From: Notamacropus eugenii
Lineage: Eukaryota; Chordata; Mammalia; Diprotodontia; Macropodidae
Length of the DNA stretch: 64,000 nt
Direction: 5' to 3'
NCBI RefSeq assembly: GCF_028372415.1
Contig: NC_092875.1
Span: 412,185,239-412,249,238, forward strand
The notes below the pieces were generated by a model. It ran no database searches. It was not told the origin of the DNA and worked only from the letters and a program-made list of their open reading frames with translations. Within the stretch, counting starts at the first letter, position 1, and every line of letters starts with the position of its first letter. Below are positions 10,276 to 22,720 of the stretch, in pieces. The position numbers and the translations under genes are program-made.

Positions 10276-13048
10276 CCCATGTGGTCACAATTGGTCTTTC
10301 TCATAAATGACAGGTATCTGTCTACCATCCAGACTAATCTCTTCTTCTCATGACCTGTCCTCATCATAATTCCTTGCAAGTCAGCTGCTTCCCATTCAGA
10401 AGGTCAATGTTTCTCCTGTAAGAGATGGGCTTCCAAACCATTACATATTTCCTTTGCTTCCCTGTGCTTCATTGTCACATTTGGGATTCTCTTTTACTTT
10501 GTCAGACTGCTTTTCTTTTTTGTTCTCTTTTTGATACAATTCCTCCATTCTTTTCAAAGATTACTGCATGTCTGATAAATCATAGACTAGGGAAATGTTT
10601 CCTGGGTCTTTTCCCCAGGGAGAGCCATCCTATATCCCCAAAGTTATTTTTTAGAAAAAAAAATGAGTTCAGTCTCTGGAACCAAAACTAAACTGTATCT
10701 CCACACTTTGTGAATGTGAGAGCCTCAGTTTTCTGTATTTCTTGAAGTGAATTGTCCTGCAAATTTCCCTGTTTGCTACATTGGGGGTTCCATGACCAGC
10801 ACTCCTTTAGGTTGTAAGTGGCAGTTCTTGCCTAGATTCATTTTATCTGCAATTAGCAGATTCTTGCTAAATGAAAATGGTGACTGCTCTCAGCTGGTAA
10901 TCTGAAGAAATCGGACTTCTAGCCACTCCTCACCATTTTCTTTCTCTTCTTTCTTCTTGCTGCTGTTCAAAGTTTTCTATACTATCTATTTGCATCTTAT
11001 ATCTCCATTGGTGCCAATTGGACCAATTCTGATTTGGCTAATTAAAAGAAGTATGAGCTTTCTATTTCTGAGAAGTAGAATGGCATAGCTCTTAACCCTG
11101 GGGTCTCTGACACATACTGGCTATGTGATTCTGATCAAGTCTCTTAATCTTTCAGTGTTTAAAGCAACTCTATAAGGCTTTGTGTTTCAGAGAGGATGTT
11201 GATATGCTTTGGTAAAGGGAGTTTTCTTCCTTGGTAGTCTCCTACATCAATAAAGTCACTTATACAATCCCTATCCATACGCATTCTTCAGTGCAATGCA
11301 GATTGGTACTCACTTTGGAATTCATGATCTTAGGGAACAGATCAGAACACTGTAAGGTTAACTGGCTTGTCTAGGATAGCAAATAGTAGTTGCCTCTAGA
11401 ATATAATATAGCAATCATCTGTCATCTTTCTATTTATCTATCATCTAGCTATCATCAATCTAAATTAATTAAATCCAAATTCATTGCTCAACATCACATT
11501 CAAATAATTTTTCTTTCCCCAGTGAGATAAATGGTAGATGAACTGGTATAGATGCATTCTAATTGGACTAGATTCAGGAAATCAAATACCTAGCCAAGGT
11601 TAAAATAAAGATGGCAGCAGTCATTGTACTACATGGTCCTTGAAAAAAAGACTTTGTTATCACCATTTAATCCCAGATTCCAATAAACTCAAGCAGGATT
11701 TATGAAATGCTCATTATAATTGTTTTTGTCAATTAAATAATTTTTTAATCTAAGATCTTACTTGTTCATTTAAAATGTCTGTGTTACAGGATTACATGGG
11801 GAAATAATCCTTGGGTTACAGACAGCTTACTCAATTTACAAGTAACTAATTTTTACTACTAGTGCTGTACCTATTTCATGTAACTGACACTTTTTGCCAA
11901 GTGACCAAAAGTACTGATAAAAAAGGAGAAAAGCTAATTAAAAATACTTCAATGGATCTGAGATATCATCAAAGACCAATGATTAAGATGGCAACTTATT
12001 CATGCCTGACCATACTAACTGATTCTTGTCTTGAGATGTTAAACACATGGCCATGGCCCTATAATATTCCTGAATGTACCCCAAATAGGATTAAAATGTA
12101 ATTGGTAAATACTTAACAAAGTAAATAAAAATACAATAAAGCCTAGATTGTGTTAATATGTGGTTTTCTAAGTCAATATGCAGCCAGTGTTGCTCCTCAT
12201 GTATCCTTAGTTTAGTCACAATTATTTCTGTTTGAGTCTGACACCTTTATTTTTATCCATATCCTCCAATAAATTCATCACAAGATGTTTGTATTGGGGA
12301 TGTGGGAGGTCTACCAAATGTGCTGCTTTGACATGACTGGGTTATCAGTGGATTCAACAGGCTGTTCATCAGTTATCCACCCTTCCTCTACCTCTTGCTT
12401 TGTGACTAATGACGATACATTTCTTTGATAATATAAGAAAAACATCTGTGGGATAACACAATTTTTTTAAAACATTGCTTTGTCCCAGTCATTGAAGTGG
12501 TGAATGTCCTTCTGAATTTAAGGAATTTTCTTTATAACAAAATAACTTATAGTGATAGTCTCATATACAAGATGCAGAGTGTAGAGATGGGTTCTCTCAT
12601 AACTGAATTACATCATTATCATTCTCATAATGAGATTGTTCAAGGAATTAAACATTTTGTTATTCTATCTTATACTTGTACAGCACTTTGGATTTTTCCA
12701 AAAACTCTGCACCATCTGCCATTTTACCTTTGCAATGTCTCTTTCATATAGATAAGTTAAGTCTTATTACAGTCATTTGATAGATGAATAAATTAAAGCA
12801 CAGGTCTCTCTCATATTCTTGTCAAAGTTCATACCTATTATTTCATTGGTATAGGTATCTCCTATTGAGGCTATCCCAATACTAATGCTAACTGACAACT
12901 TGTTCTGCAGGTTTTAGTCATCAAGAATCACCTCAGGGCACTGAGAGGTCAAGAGACTTAGGCAGAGTTAAGCAACTAACATGTATCAAAGAACCCTTCA
13001 GAGCACTGTGTCCACTTCTCTCTTCTCTACACCACAGTATCTATCTCT
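10276..13048. other. Largely unassigned; one weak MIR fragment
   Basis: About 2.8 kb with no gene. Only 11060-11180 (sense MIR words 'tgacacatactggctatgtg', 'gatcaagtctcttaatc') is recognisable. The short open frames lack conserved motifs. Confidence 0.35.
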
Positions 13049-13049
13049 T

Positions 13050-14915
13050 TTTAAAATTTATTTATTTATTTATTTAAGTTTTCAACATTCATTTCCACAA
13101 AATTTTGAGTTCCAAATTTTCTTCCCATTTCTCCCCTCCCCCCACCCTAAAACGCCAAGTATTCTAATTACCCCTATCACCAATCTGCCTTCCCTTCTAA
13201 CATCCCTCCCTTCCCTTATCTCCATCTTCTCTTTTGTCCTATAGGGCAAGATAAATTTCTATGCCCCATTACCTGTATTTCTTATTTCCTAGTTGTATGC
13301 AAGAACAATACTCAACAGTTGTTCCTAAAACTTTGAGTTTCAACTTCTCTTCCTCCCTCCCTCCCCACCCATCCTCAATGGGAAGGCAAGCAATTCAATA
13401 TAGGCCATATTTGTGTAGTTTTGCATATGACTTCCATAATAGTCATGTTGTGTAAGGCTAATTATATTTCCCTCCATCCTATCCTGTCCCCCACTTCTTC
13501 TACTCTCTCTTTTGACCCTGACCCTCCCCAAGAGTGTTGACTTCTAATTGCTCCCTCCTCCCATTGCCCTCCCTTCCATCATCCCCCCCACCCTGCTTAT
13601 CCCCTTCTCCCCCACTTTCCTGTATTGTAAGATAGGTTTTCATACCAAAGTGAGTGTGCACTTTATTTCTTCCTTTAATGGAATGTGATGAGAGTAAAGT
13701 TCATGTTTTTCTCTCACCTCCCTTCTTTTTCCCTCCACTAAAAAGTCTTTTGCTTGCCTCTTTTATGAGAGATAGTTTTCCCCATTCCATTTCTCCCTCT
13801 CTCCTCCCAATATATTTCTCTCCCTGCTTAATTTCATTTTTTTAAGATATGATCCCATCTTATTCAATTCACTCTGTGCTCTCTGTCTCTGTGTGTGTGT
13901 GTGTGCATGTGTGTGTGTGTAATCCCACCCACTACCCAGATACTGAAAAGTTTCAAGAGTTACAAATACGGTCTTTCCATGTAGGAATGTGAACAGTTCA
14001 ACTTTAGTAAGTCCCTTGTGATTTCTCTTTGCTGTTTACCTTTTCATGCTTTCTCTTGATTCTTGTGTTTGAAAGTCAAATTTTCTTTTCAGCTCTGGTC
14101 TTTTCATCAAGAATGCTTGAAAGTCCTCTATTTCATTGAAAGACCACTTTTCCCCCTGAATTATTGTATTCAGTTTTGCTGGGTAGGTGATTCTTGGTTT
14201 TAGTCCTAGTTCCTTTGACTTCTGGAACATCATATTCCATGCCTTTTGATCCCTTAATGTAGAAGCTGCTAGATTTTGTGTTATCCTGATTGTATTTCCT
14301 CAATACTTGAATTGTTTCTTTCCAGCTGCTTGCAATATTTTCTCCTTGACCTGGGAACTCTGGAATTTGGCCACAATGTTCCTAGGAGTTTCTCTTTTTG
14401 GATCTCTTTCAGAAGGTGATTGGTGGATTCTTTCAATATTTATTTTGCCCCCTGGTTCTAGAATATCAGGGCAGTTTTCCTTGATAATTTCATGAAAGAT
14501 GATGTCTAGGCTCTTTTTTTGATCAAGGCTTTCAGGTAGTCCCATAATTTTTAAATTGTCTCTCCTGGATCTGTTTTCCAGGTCAGTTGTTTTTCCAGTG
14601 AGATATTTCACATTATCTTCCATTTTTTCATTCTTTTGGTTTTGTTTTGTGATTTCTTGGTTTCTCATAAAGTCCTTAGCCTCCATCTGTTCCATTCTAA
14701 TTTTGAAAGTACTATTTTCTTCAGTGAGCTTTTGAACCTCCTTTTCCATTTGGCTAATTCTGTTTTTTAAAGCATTCTTCTCCTCATTGACTTTTTGAAC
14801 CTCTTTTGCAAATGAGTTAACCTATTTTTAAAGGTGTCATTTTCTTCAGCATATTTTTGGGTCTCCTTTAGCAAGGTGTTGACCCCCTTTTCATGCGGGT
14901 TCTTTTCTAAAAGGA
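13050..14915 (-). repeat. HAL1-like half-L1 retroposon (ORF1 plus 3' UTR, no ORF2)
   Basis: On the minus strand an L1-type ORF1 is followed by a purine-rich 3' UTR and an AATAAATAAATAAA-type tail (13049-13079), with no endonuclease or reverse transcriptase sequence between them. That structure is characteristic of HAL1. The left end words (agttttcaacattcatttcc) are the common marsupial L1-type 3' terminus. It is abutted at the 5' side by an LTR-like block. Confidence 0.7.
14036..14915 (-). pseudogene. ORF1p of the HAL1-like element, broken by one frameshift and one stop
   Basis: ORF1p of L1-type elements is a trimeric RNA-binding chaperone. The N-terminal part is coiled coil with repeated ENDTF/ENSTF-type heptads; a one-base shift near 14800 breaks the frame. 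From 14749 the frame has coiled coil, then the RRM start ENRSRRDNLKIMG (residues 58-70 of this segment), then IERIHQSP and a C-terminal block KEKILQAAGKK. An in-frame TGA at about 14297-14299 precedes the remaining C-terminal domain (KELGLKPRITYPAKL, FQTQESRESMKR), which ends at 14036. Only these two lesions are obvious, so the copy is comparatively young among the LINE remnants here. Confidence 0.75.
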
Positions 14916-14919
14916 AAAC

Positions 14920-15362
14920 AACTTTTGAGGAATCAACAATCACTTTAATCAAATACATATATCAACAGAGGAAATAAAGACCAACAGACAGGACTTCCAA
15001 CTATCTGACCATAAGCAATACATGTATCACAGATCAAGACAGATCCAACTGTCTGATTATTACATACATACATAGCTACCAGAGAAAGAAGCATCAACAT
15101 CTGGGTTATCAAAGCTGGGGGGACTCCTTAGTGGCTCCCCAGAGTCTCATCTGGCCAAACAAACACTTCCAATGAATAAATCCCAAAGTAAAACCTCAAC
15201 TCACAGTATTTATACACTTTTCAGAGCCATAGGGTATGGCCCTCTGACCCAATGCCATAATAGAAATTATCAAAAGGTACTGAACTCTATTAATGGGAAG
15301 GGAAGATATTTAACTATTCCCCCAACCACTATTAACCTTACATTAACATTACAATTAAGGAC
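14920..15362 (-). mobile_element. Possible LTR element abutting HAL1
   Basis: On the minus strand there is a TATA-like TATAAATAC (about 15208-15216), followed downstream by GATTAAAG (about 14943) and 'attgttgattcctca', an LTR-like promoter plus poly-A layout. No terminal TG/CA or duplication was fixed, and the identity is an inference. Confidence 0.4.
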
Positions 15363-15975
15363 ATAAATTTAAAAACAAACACAATCCCTGCCCTTAGGAA
15401 ACTTACTTTCTACTGTTCAGAGACAATATATGGAAGGGTATGATGGCCATGAGGAGGCACTTGGTTGTGGAAAACTATAGGGAAGATGATTAGATTAGAA
15501 CCAAAGAAAAGCAGATTGAAACATTCTTCCTAGTAGTAATGAACTATTGATTTGATTTGGTTTTTAAAACTGAAAGAAGGAATGGGGGGGGGCATGCTCA
15601 CTCATGTGACAGACTCTTATATTTCCACTGCCTTGTAGTTAATTGATTGTGTGACTATTGTAAAGAATAATAATTAGTTAACTATATAGGTAACATCAGT
15701 TATCTATTGATCCAGGAAGAATATTTCAGTTTAGTTGAATACAAATTATGAAATGAAGTTCATTGAATATAATGATATTATAATGCATTAATCGTATTCC
15801 TAGTATTAATTTAGGGATTTCACAAGTCGATGTCTGCTCTGTAGCCCAGATGCATTTTTTAACCAGACCAATGACTCAATTTTCATAGTAATATTCAAGA
15901 GAATTGAGTGATTTTTTAAATGACATATTCATTCTACAGAATTTCAACCTGTATGGACACACTTAGTTCCACATC
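15363..15975. other. Unassigned sequence
   Basis: AT-rich, no recognised gene. A short L2-like stretch near 15385-15420 ('ccctgcccttaggaaactta') may be repeat-derived. Confidence 0.3.
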
Positions 15976-16255
15976 TGTCAGCCAATAAATATTTAAGAAC
16001 CTTCTATATGCCAGGAACTGTGCTAATTGCTAAGATACAAAGAAGGGCAAAAGGCAGCCCCTGCCCTCAAGAAGCCTACAATCTAATGGAGGAGATAACA
16101 TGTAAACAATTATGCAGAAACAAATTATGCAGAAACAGAATAAATAGGAAATGACCAGCAGAGGGAAGGCACTAGAATCAAGAGCTATTGGGAAAGGTTT
16201 CCTGTAGACAGCGCGATTTTAGCTGAGACTTGAAGGCAGTCAGGGGGATGATTAT
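15976..16255 (-). repeat. L2 LINE 3' end, antisense
   Basis: Reads 'aataaatatttaagaacc', 'gccaggaactgtgctaattg', 'cctgccctcaagaagcc', 'ggagataacatgtaaac', 'gcactagaatcaagag', 'ttttagctgagacttgaagg'. Confidence 0.85.
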
Positions 16256-16499
16256 AATTTAAGAAGTAACTAAGGACAACTAGAGCAACCAAACACAAAA
16301 CACAATTTTTAAAATGCTAATCATAACCAACATCAGTCAAAAGGTTGAAATTATATCTCAAACCAGAATATTAAGAATTTGAAATCATATTTTCACAAAA
16401 GAATATCTTCCAAATAAATTTCGTTTGAAATTGAACTCAAGTAATTATTGTATCAGAATATTCCTTGAGAGGTGGCTTATATATTTAATAATCTCAAGA

Positions 16500-16665
16500 T
16501 GGGATCAAAAAGAGCATGGTTTACTTATCAGATAACCTGGGTTTTAATCCTTCCTTTGTTATGAATTTGCTTTGTGATTTTTGGCAAACAAGTTAATGTC
16601 TTTGGGACTCAGTCTCTTCATCTGTATAATCAAGAGGTTAAAATAAAATCTCTAAAATTTTAATG
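16500..16665 (+). repeat. MIR fragment, sense
   Basis: Contains 'agcatggtttac', 'cctgggttttaatcc', 'ttgctttgtgatttttggc', 'agtctcttcatctgtataat'. Confidence 0.6.
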
Positions 16666-18595
16666 TTATCCTACATGAACAGGAATCTTAAAGAAATAGG
16701 CAAAAACCCACTTCTCATTTTTATACCTTTTTTTTCTTTGCCAATTAATTCCTTTGAGGTAATAAATTCAATAAAAAGAAAAGATTTTTTTTTTTCCATC
16801 TGCAAAAAGTTCTCTCTCACATTATGGCAAATAACAATAATTCAGTCATTTGTTTAATCTTAATTTGTTGTGAATATGTTCCTGAAAGTCAGAATAAACA
16901 GCATAGCAACTTAACAACAACAAATAAAGAATTCTTCTGTAGAAATCATAAAGAAAACAAAGTAAGGAAAACTCACCAAACATATCTCTTATTTTTTTCA
17001 TCTTTAGGCCCCTAATCTAATGAGAGGAGTGGAGTGTTGCATTATCTTCAAACATAAAAATGATCTAAGATTAATTTCCTGTAATTTGATTTAAGTGACT
17101 TTTTAGTGTTGAATAGAATTATTTTGTCATTATGTATATTTCTCTCTTAGTTTCACTTTCTTCATTGTGCATCAACTCATAAAGTTCACTATGTTTCTCT
17201 GAATTATCTATTTTTATTATTTCTTTATAGTATAAAATATGCCAACACAGTGGTATATCACAATTTGTTTACTCATCTCCCAATTAATAAGTAAATACTC
17301 ACTTTATTTCTCATTATTGTTGCTACAAGTACTACTACTATGAATATTATTTCAGATATATTTGATCTCTTTGACTTCCTTGGCAAACATGTGCTGCAAA
17401 TGTTTTACTCTAGGTCAAAGAGTGAAAAAAAAAAAAGGTAATCTTTCTCAAATAATTCCAAATTGAAAACACAATTTCTGCCATTTTAGAATACAAGCAT
17501 GTACACAGAATTGATAAAACCATGGTAGGATAATCATCTGATTTCTAGGAAATTTAAAACATTTACATAGCAGTAGTCGTTCATGTAAGTTCTGTTTTCC
17601 AGGGGTCAGAGACAGATAATTGTGTAACTGAGAAGAACCCCTTGTTAGCTATTCAAGTATTTCTATCTATTTAGTATAGTTATTTCTTGGGGGAGTGCTT
17701 TCTTGTGGTCATGGAAAAGTTTATAGCTCCATCCTTCTTTCTAGCAGTGGTTTAAGAAAGGTTGGTAAAGCCAAAGGGTAAAGAAGATAAAAGAGATTGT
17801 GTTTTAGCTTGTTTCCAACATTACAAGTTTATTAAGTTATAAACTATTTGCCCTATGCATACTTCCTGTAATCTCTTACTTAACGTTTTGTGACAGGTTT
17901 AATATAGCAAAATTAGACATGCTCCCACAGTCGTTCTGACAGCTACCTGGTTTCCATGCATTAACACCTTTGGCTCCTTGCCCAACACAAATAAACTTGA
18001 AAAGAAGGCTAGGGAACACAGCCAGCGAAATCAAGTAGCATGAAATTTTTTAAAAGTAGATTTCAGTACAGAAAAGAAAATAAGTCTTGAAAAACTTTTT
18101 TTGACATGATTTTGGACAGACCTGCTCAGACGAGAGAATTGTGGGTGGGAGATAACTAAAGTTTATTAAAGGTATTTCAGTGTTCCCTAATATCCTACAA
18201 ATCTATTAAAATGATATCAAGTTACAAATGACATTGGATAAATATTTTTTCATTTTATATGAAATGTCTAGCCAAATTAATTTGGAGTAAAAACATACCC
18301 AAATAAGCCATTTTCCTTTAAATAAATCAATAACATTGTAGAGGATTAAATGGAAGGAATATTTTAAACTGTTTTTACTTTTTACTAGAACAAAAAAGTG
18401 TAGCAATTATTTACTATGCTGTCAGTATTTGAAGGTTTTTGTGCAGAAAGTCATACTGATACAGTGTTAGTAAAGCTATGAAGTAGTCCTGCCTTTCTGG
18501 AAAGAAATTTGGAGTTAGGCTAACAGTGACAAACATGCCCGTTCCCTCTGACCTAGAGTTTTCCCTCTGAGGAAGTAGGATCAAAAAAATACAGA
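16666..18595. other. Unassigned, mostly unique sequence
   Basis: About 1.9 kb of AT-rich sequence, no gene or clear repeat. Short open frames only. Confidence 0.3.
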
Positions 18596-18599
18596 AATT

Positions 18600-18850
18600 T
18601 TATCCTAGGTGACATGATATATTTAATTACCATTGGGAGCATTTGATAGAGCTATCTAATAGGCAATCAAAATGTGTAAGACTACTGCTCAAGAATCACA
18701 TTCAGACTAAATATACTAATCTGGAAGATGCCTATTTTGAGGTCAAAATCAAGACATTAGGAGTAGATGACACCAAAGGACAGAGTATAAATAGAGAAAA
18801 CACTAAAGTACAGAATCAATGCATAAACCTATATTTAGGGCTAGAGGCAG
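18600..18850 (-). repeat. Probable L2 internal fragment, antisense
   Basis: Weak resemblance to the antisense L2 body ('agagctatctaataggcaat', 'agtagatgacaccaaaggac'). It lies next to further L2/MIR debris. Confidence 0.35.
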
Positions 18851-18859
18851 ACTTTCCTT

Positions 18860-19055
18860 TCTGGATACAGCACCGGACTTGGGGTAAGAAAAGCCAGGTT
18901 TGGCTCTTACTGGCAATGGGAGGCCAGGTAAACAATCTATCATCTCAGAGCATTGGTATCATGATGTGCAAAGTGGTGATGATAAAAATTATAATATTCT
19001 CCCTATAGGTCTTTGGGAAGAAATCACTTTTTAAGCTTTAAGGCACTCATAAATG
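18860..19055 (+). repeat. MIR fragment, sense
   Basis: Contains 'agcaccggacttggggtaag', 'gttggtatcatgatg'-type core and the tail 'taaggcactcataaatgtg'. Confidence 0.5.
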
Positions 19056-19059
19056 TGAA

Positions 19060-19480
19060 GCACTGGTGGGAAGGAAAAGGTTGCTGAAATTTTGAAAAAG
19101 AGTAAAAAAGAACTATGAGACAAAGGAGAAGAAAAACAGAAGCATTGTGGAAATTGAGTCAAAAGGGAAAGAGAATATCCAGTAGGAGGAGATGGACAAC
19201 AATGTTGAATGTTGAAAAAAGGTCGAGTAGTATTAGACTGAGAAAAGGTCATCAAATCCAGCAATTGTGGAAAAAGTTAAAGAATAGTGTGATTGGGTCA
19301 AAGGTCAGACCATAAGTAGGAATCAATTGATGGTTTGGAAATGGAGCCAGAGTGAGTAAAAGTGAGTTTAGCAGCAAAACAGACAGGAGATATAAGATGA
19401 TAATTTGAGAGCATGGTCAAGAGTAAATTTTAATTTTGTTGTTGTTGGTTGTTGTTTTTTAAAGAAAATGGAAGACTCAA
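19060..19480 (-). repeat. Probable L2 ORF fragment, antisense
   Basis: Purine-rich text resembling antisense L2 upstream of the RT ('gactgagaaaaggtcatc', 'tagcaattgtgg'-like). Diverged. Confidence 0.35.
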
Positions 19481-19589
19481 TCCAAGCATGTTCTAAAATA
19501 TTGATAGTTGTTGATGTAAATGGGCAAAAGATGGGCAGGTATGGACTGTGATCTGTTTTACTGATGGAAAGCTATATTGATGAGATCCA

Positions 19590-19875
19590 AGGTCTACTGG
19601 ACTTCCTTCAAGACTCAGCTCAGATCCCACTTCTTGCAGGAAGCCTTTCTCTGTCTTTACATCCTGCCGCCTTATGTTAGTGTCTTCCATTTAGATTATC
19701 TTCCATTTACCCAATATCTAGTTCTTTTATTTTTTTTTTACATGTTGTCTCACCCAATAGAATGTGTACTCCCTGAGGATAGGGACTATGTTTTTGTCTT
19801 TCTTTGTATCTCTGGCACTAAACACAGTGTCTGGCATTTAGTTAGTCTTCATAACTGCTTGTGGACTGAGAGAAA
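19590..19875 (+). repeat. L2 LINE 3' UTR, sense
   Basis: Blocks 'cttcaagactcagctcagat', 'aggaagcctttctctgtc', 'agaatgtgtactccctgagg', 'atctctggcactaaacacag', 'tgtctggcatttagttagtc'. Confidence 0.8.
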
Positions 19876-20024
19876 GGAGCCACTAACTCAAGAAGTATTC
19901 AAGATAAGAGCAAGAGATGAAGAGTATTTCGGAGGGTAAATCAAGGTGGGAGATGAGGGTAAGGACACAGACGATATAGATAGGTGAGGGTGGAGGGGAG
20001 GAAAAAGAAAGAGAATACGCATTT

Positions 20025-20262
20025 ATATAATTCCTGTTATGTACTAGGAACTATGCTAAGGGCTTTTTTTTTTTTTTTTACAAATTTTATTTCATTTGAA
20101 CATTACAATAACCCTGTGAATTAGATGCTACTATTATCCCTCTTTTACAGCTGAGGAAACTAAGCTAGAGTGACTAATCCAGGGTCACATACCTAGTAAC
20201 TATCTGACACCAGATTTGAACTCACTTCTTCAGGCCCAACTACCTACCTGCCTCTAACCAAT
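20025..20262 (-). repeat. MIR, antisense
   Basis: Reads 'gttatgtactaggaactatg', 'cattacaataaccctgtgaa', 'cttttacagctgaggaaact', 'gatttgaactcacttcttc'. Flanked on both sides by purine-rich L2-like sequence, so probably nested. Confidence 0.8.
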
Positions 20263-21185
20263 TAGAACAGTTGAGGATAATCTATTTTATGCTTAGAGAT
20301 TAAACCAAAGAGGAAAGGAATAAATGAAGCTGTAAAGAACATTTAAAGTATGTAGAAGGGAAAATGAAGGAACACAGGATAGATTGTCTCCATCTTCATA
20401 GTAAAGTAGGCAGTGAGAATATCAATTAAGGGAGGGATGGGGGTAGGAAGATTTGCAGAGGAAGAAGAAGTTTGAAATAACTGTTAAAGGTGGGATGGGA
20501 CAAGTTGATAGCCAGCCTTTTCCAGAGCTATTGGTGGTAAAAATCTTAGATCATAATACAGGACAGATGGTAATCTTTATCTGCAAAATCAGCTAACCAT
20601 TGACAAAGTAAAATGAGGTAAGATCAGTATGAAGACAAATCTACATTTTCGCAGGATACAAAGGCAATAGAAATTGACGTTCTGGGTGCAATTTGAACAG
20701 ACATGGCTTCCTATTCATAGATTTCATACATCCCACACTGGTCAAACATGTCAAAAGAATGATTTGTTGATTGATTTCATCAAACATGCATTTCTGACAT
20801 TCTGTTGAAAAGAACCTACTCAAACATTGAATCCCATGGTCTCAGATGGGGGAACTAAAAAATAAACATAAACAATCAGATATTTTGGGAGTAGTAGGTT
20901 TTGGCAAATGGATGTCTCATTGGCCTGGGGTGGACAGATAAGTGCTCCTTGAAGTATGATAACTCTTTGAAAAGCATATAACTTCACCAAAAGAAAGAAA
21001 GAATAAGATAAAATACTTTGGCACCAAAAACCCAAGTAATAGAGTGTTTGGAGAATTAATAAGGACGGACATTAAGATATTTAACTCAATAAGATTGCAG
21101 ATGCATACAGCTATTCATCTGATTTCATGGAAACTAAATTGGTAAAGGTAAAAAGAGAAATGTACTATTGAATATAAATATCTCC
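20263..21185. other. Purine-rich L2-like remnant then unassigned sequence
   Basis: 20280-20530 is purine-rich and may be antisense L2. 20530-21185 has no recognised features. Confidence 0.3.
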
Positions 21186-21189
21186 AGAA

Positions 21190-21440
21190 GCAGCTGTGGA
21201 ATAATGGGAAGACCCTTGGCTTGACAGTCAGAAGACCTAGATTAGAGTTCTGATCGTTTGTTTACTAGTGGTAAAACCTGGTCAAATCATGTCATCTTCC
21301 TGGGTCTCAGGTTTCTCATCTATAAAGTGGGAATAATAATATCTGTGCAATCTATAGGTTTTTTTTTGTTCAGATCAAATAAGATAAAAGACACAAAAAT
21401 TTTATAAAACATAAAGGGTAATATAAATGTAAGCTTTTGT
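21190..21440 (+). repeat. MIR, sense
   Basis: Contains 'cagctgtggaataatggg', 'cttgacagtcagaagaccta', 'tctcatctataaagtgggaa', and a degraded tail. Confidence 0.7.
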
Positions 21441-21511
21441 TGTCACTAACAATTGTTTTGGTTTTGTTTTCCCTTTTCAAACTAACTTGTTCAATTGATT
21501 TTTTTAAAAAG

Positions 21512-21574
21512 GACGGAAGGAAGGAAGGAAGGGGGAAGGGAGGGAGGGAGGAAGGAAGGGAGGAAGGAAGGAAA
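21512..21574. repeat. (GGAA)n/(GGGA)n purine microsatellite
   Basis: About 60 bases of GGAA/GGGA tetranucleotides. It is followed directly by an antisense MIR/L2 end (21575-21660, 'actatatgccaaatgctgtg'). Confidence 0.9.
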
Positions 21575-21934
21575 ATTTTGTCAAGCACATACTATATGCC
21601 AAATGCTGTGCTAAGTGCTTTGCGAATATTATATCACTATGACAGCTACCAAAATGACATTCCTTAGCACAGCTCTAGCCTGGTTAGCTCTCTTCTCTTC
21701 ACTTCTTCACTTCCCACCCAGTTGTACTCCTTTGGATTTCTTTATCATGCCCCCAGAAACCTCCATCCTACAAAATCACTTCAGCCTTTGTTGTCACACC
21801 TCCTCAGCACCCTCTGATCCTGGGATCCCTCTGAAAGGAGAGTATAGTGGAGAACTCCTCTCTAATCCTCTGTTTAAGGAAAGGACCCTAGGACAGACAT
21901 CTCTTCATTTCCCACCCAGCTGTACATGTTGAAC

Positions 21935-22125
21935 TTGTCTATAATACCCTGCTTTACCAGTACCTTCTCATTCTCCCTGCCCCTTTTCAATTTCTTTTCA
22001 TATGTTGCCTTTCCCCATTAGATTATAAACTCCTTCAGGGCAGGGACCATCCTTCTTTTTGCATATTTGTATCTTGAGCACTTAGCATAGAGTCTAGCAC
22101 ATAGTAGGTGCTTAATAAATGTTTT
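21935..22125 (+). repeat. L2 LINE 3' end, sense
   Basis: 'ccccattagattataaactc', 'cttcagggcagggaccatcc', 'agcacatagtaggtgcttaa', then 'taaatg'. Confidence 0.85.
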
Positions 22126-22189
22126 TAAACTGACTACTTAATAAACTCCTTTGACCACCTATCACCTCTAGGATCAGATTAAAATGGCT

Positions 22190-22320
22190 CAGGATAGAGC
22201 TTAATGCCATTCTCAACCTGACATCTAGCTTTATATACGAAGTTATTATCGCAATGCCTGGAACACCCAAAGAGTTTAACAAATGCTTATTGATGAACTG
22301 ACTACACTTTAGGATTGTTA
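22190..22320 (+). repeat. L2 LINE 3' end, sense (second copy)
   Basis: A degraded second terminus: 'gcaatgcctggaacac' then 'tttaacaaatgcttattgat'. Confidence 0.6.
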
Positions 22321-22379
22321 TGCATTAATCCTCTCTCCTTATTCTAAGGTGGATCTAAACTGACCTTGCTGTACTTCAC

Positions 22380-22720
22380 ATCCCATCTTCCATCTTTCTC
22401 TGTTCTTTCCCTCAGTAGTCCCTAGCCCTGGAACATAGTCCCTCTTCATTTCCACTTCTTAAAAGCCTTACTTTCCTTCAAAGCTGAGCTCAAATGTCGT
22501 GTCCTATATTAGGCTTTTCCTGAGGTCCCCAGTAGGACTCCCCAACCCAAAAATGCTTTCTATTTGTTTTGTATTTACTTAATTTACTTAATTGTGGTAT
22601 GTTGTTTCTCCTAATGAAATGTAAGTTGCTTGAGGGCAGGGATAGTTTCACTTTTATACCCCACCAGCATTCTCCGTGTCTGCATAATAGGTCCTCAGTG
22701 AATGTAGGGTTGATTTTTAA
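22380..22720 (+). repeat. L2 LINE 3' UTR, sense (third copy)
   Basis: 'ttccttcaaagctgagctca', 'ctaatgaaatgtaagttgct', 'tgagggcagggatag', 'ataggtcctcagtgaatg'. Three L2 termini in the same orientation lie within 800 bp. Confidence 0.75.

Noticed and set aside
14307..14495. 62-codon plus-strand frame
   Set aside because: Antisense shadow of the HAL1-like ORF1.
18643..19008. 121-codon plus-strand frame
   Set aside because: It runs from an L2-like remnant into a MIR, so it is a chance frame through repeats.
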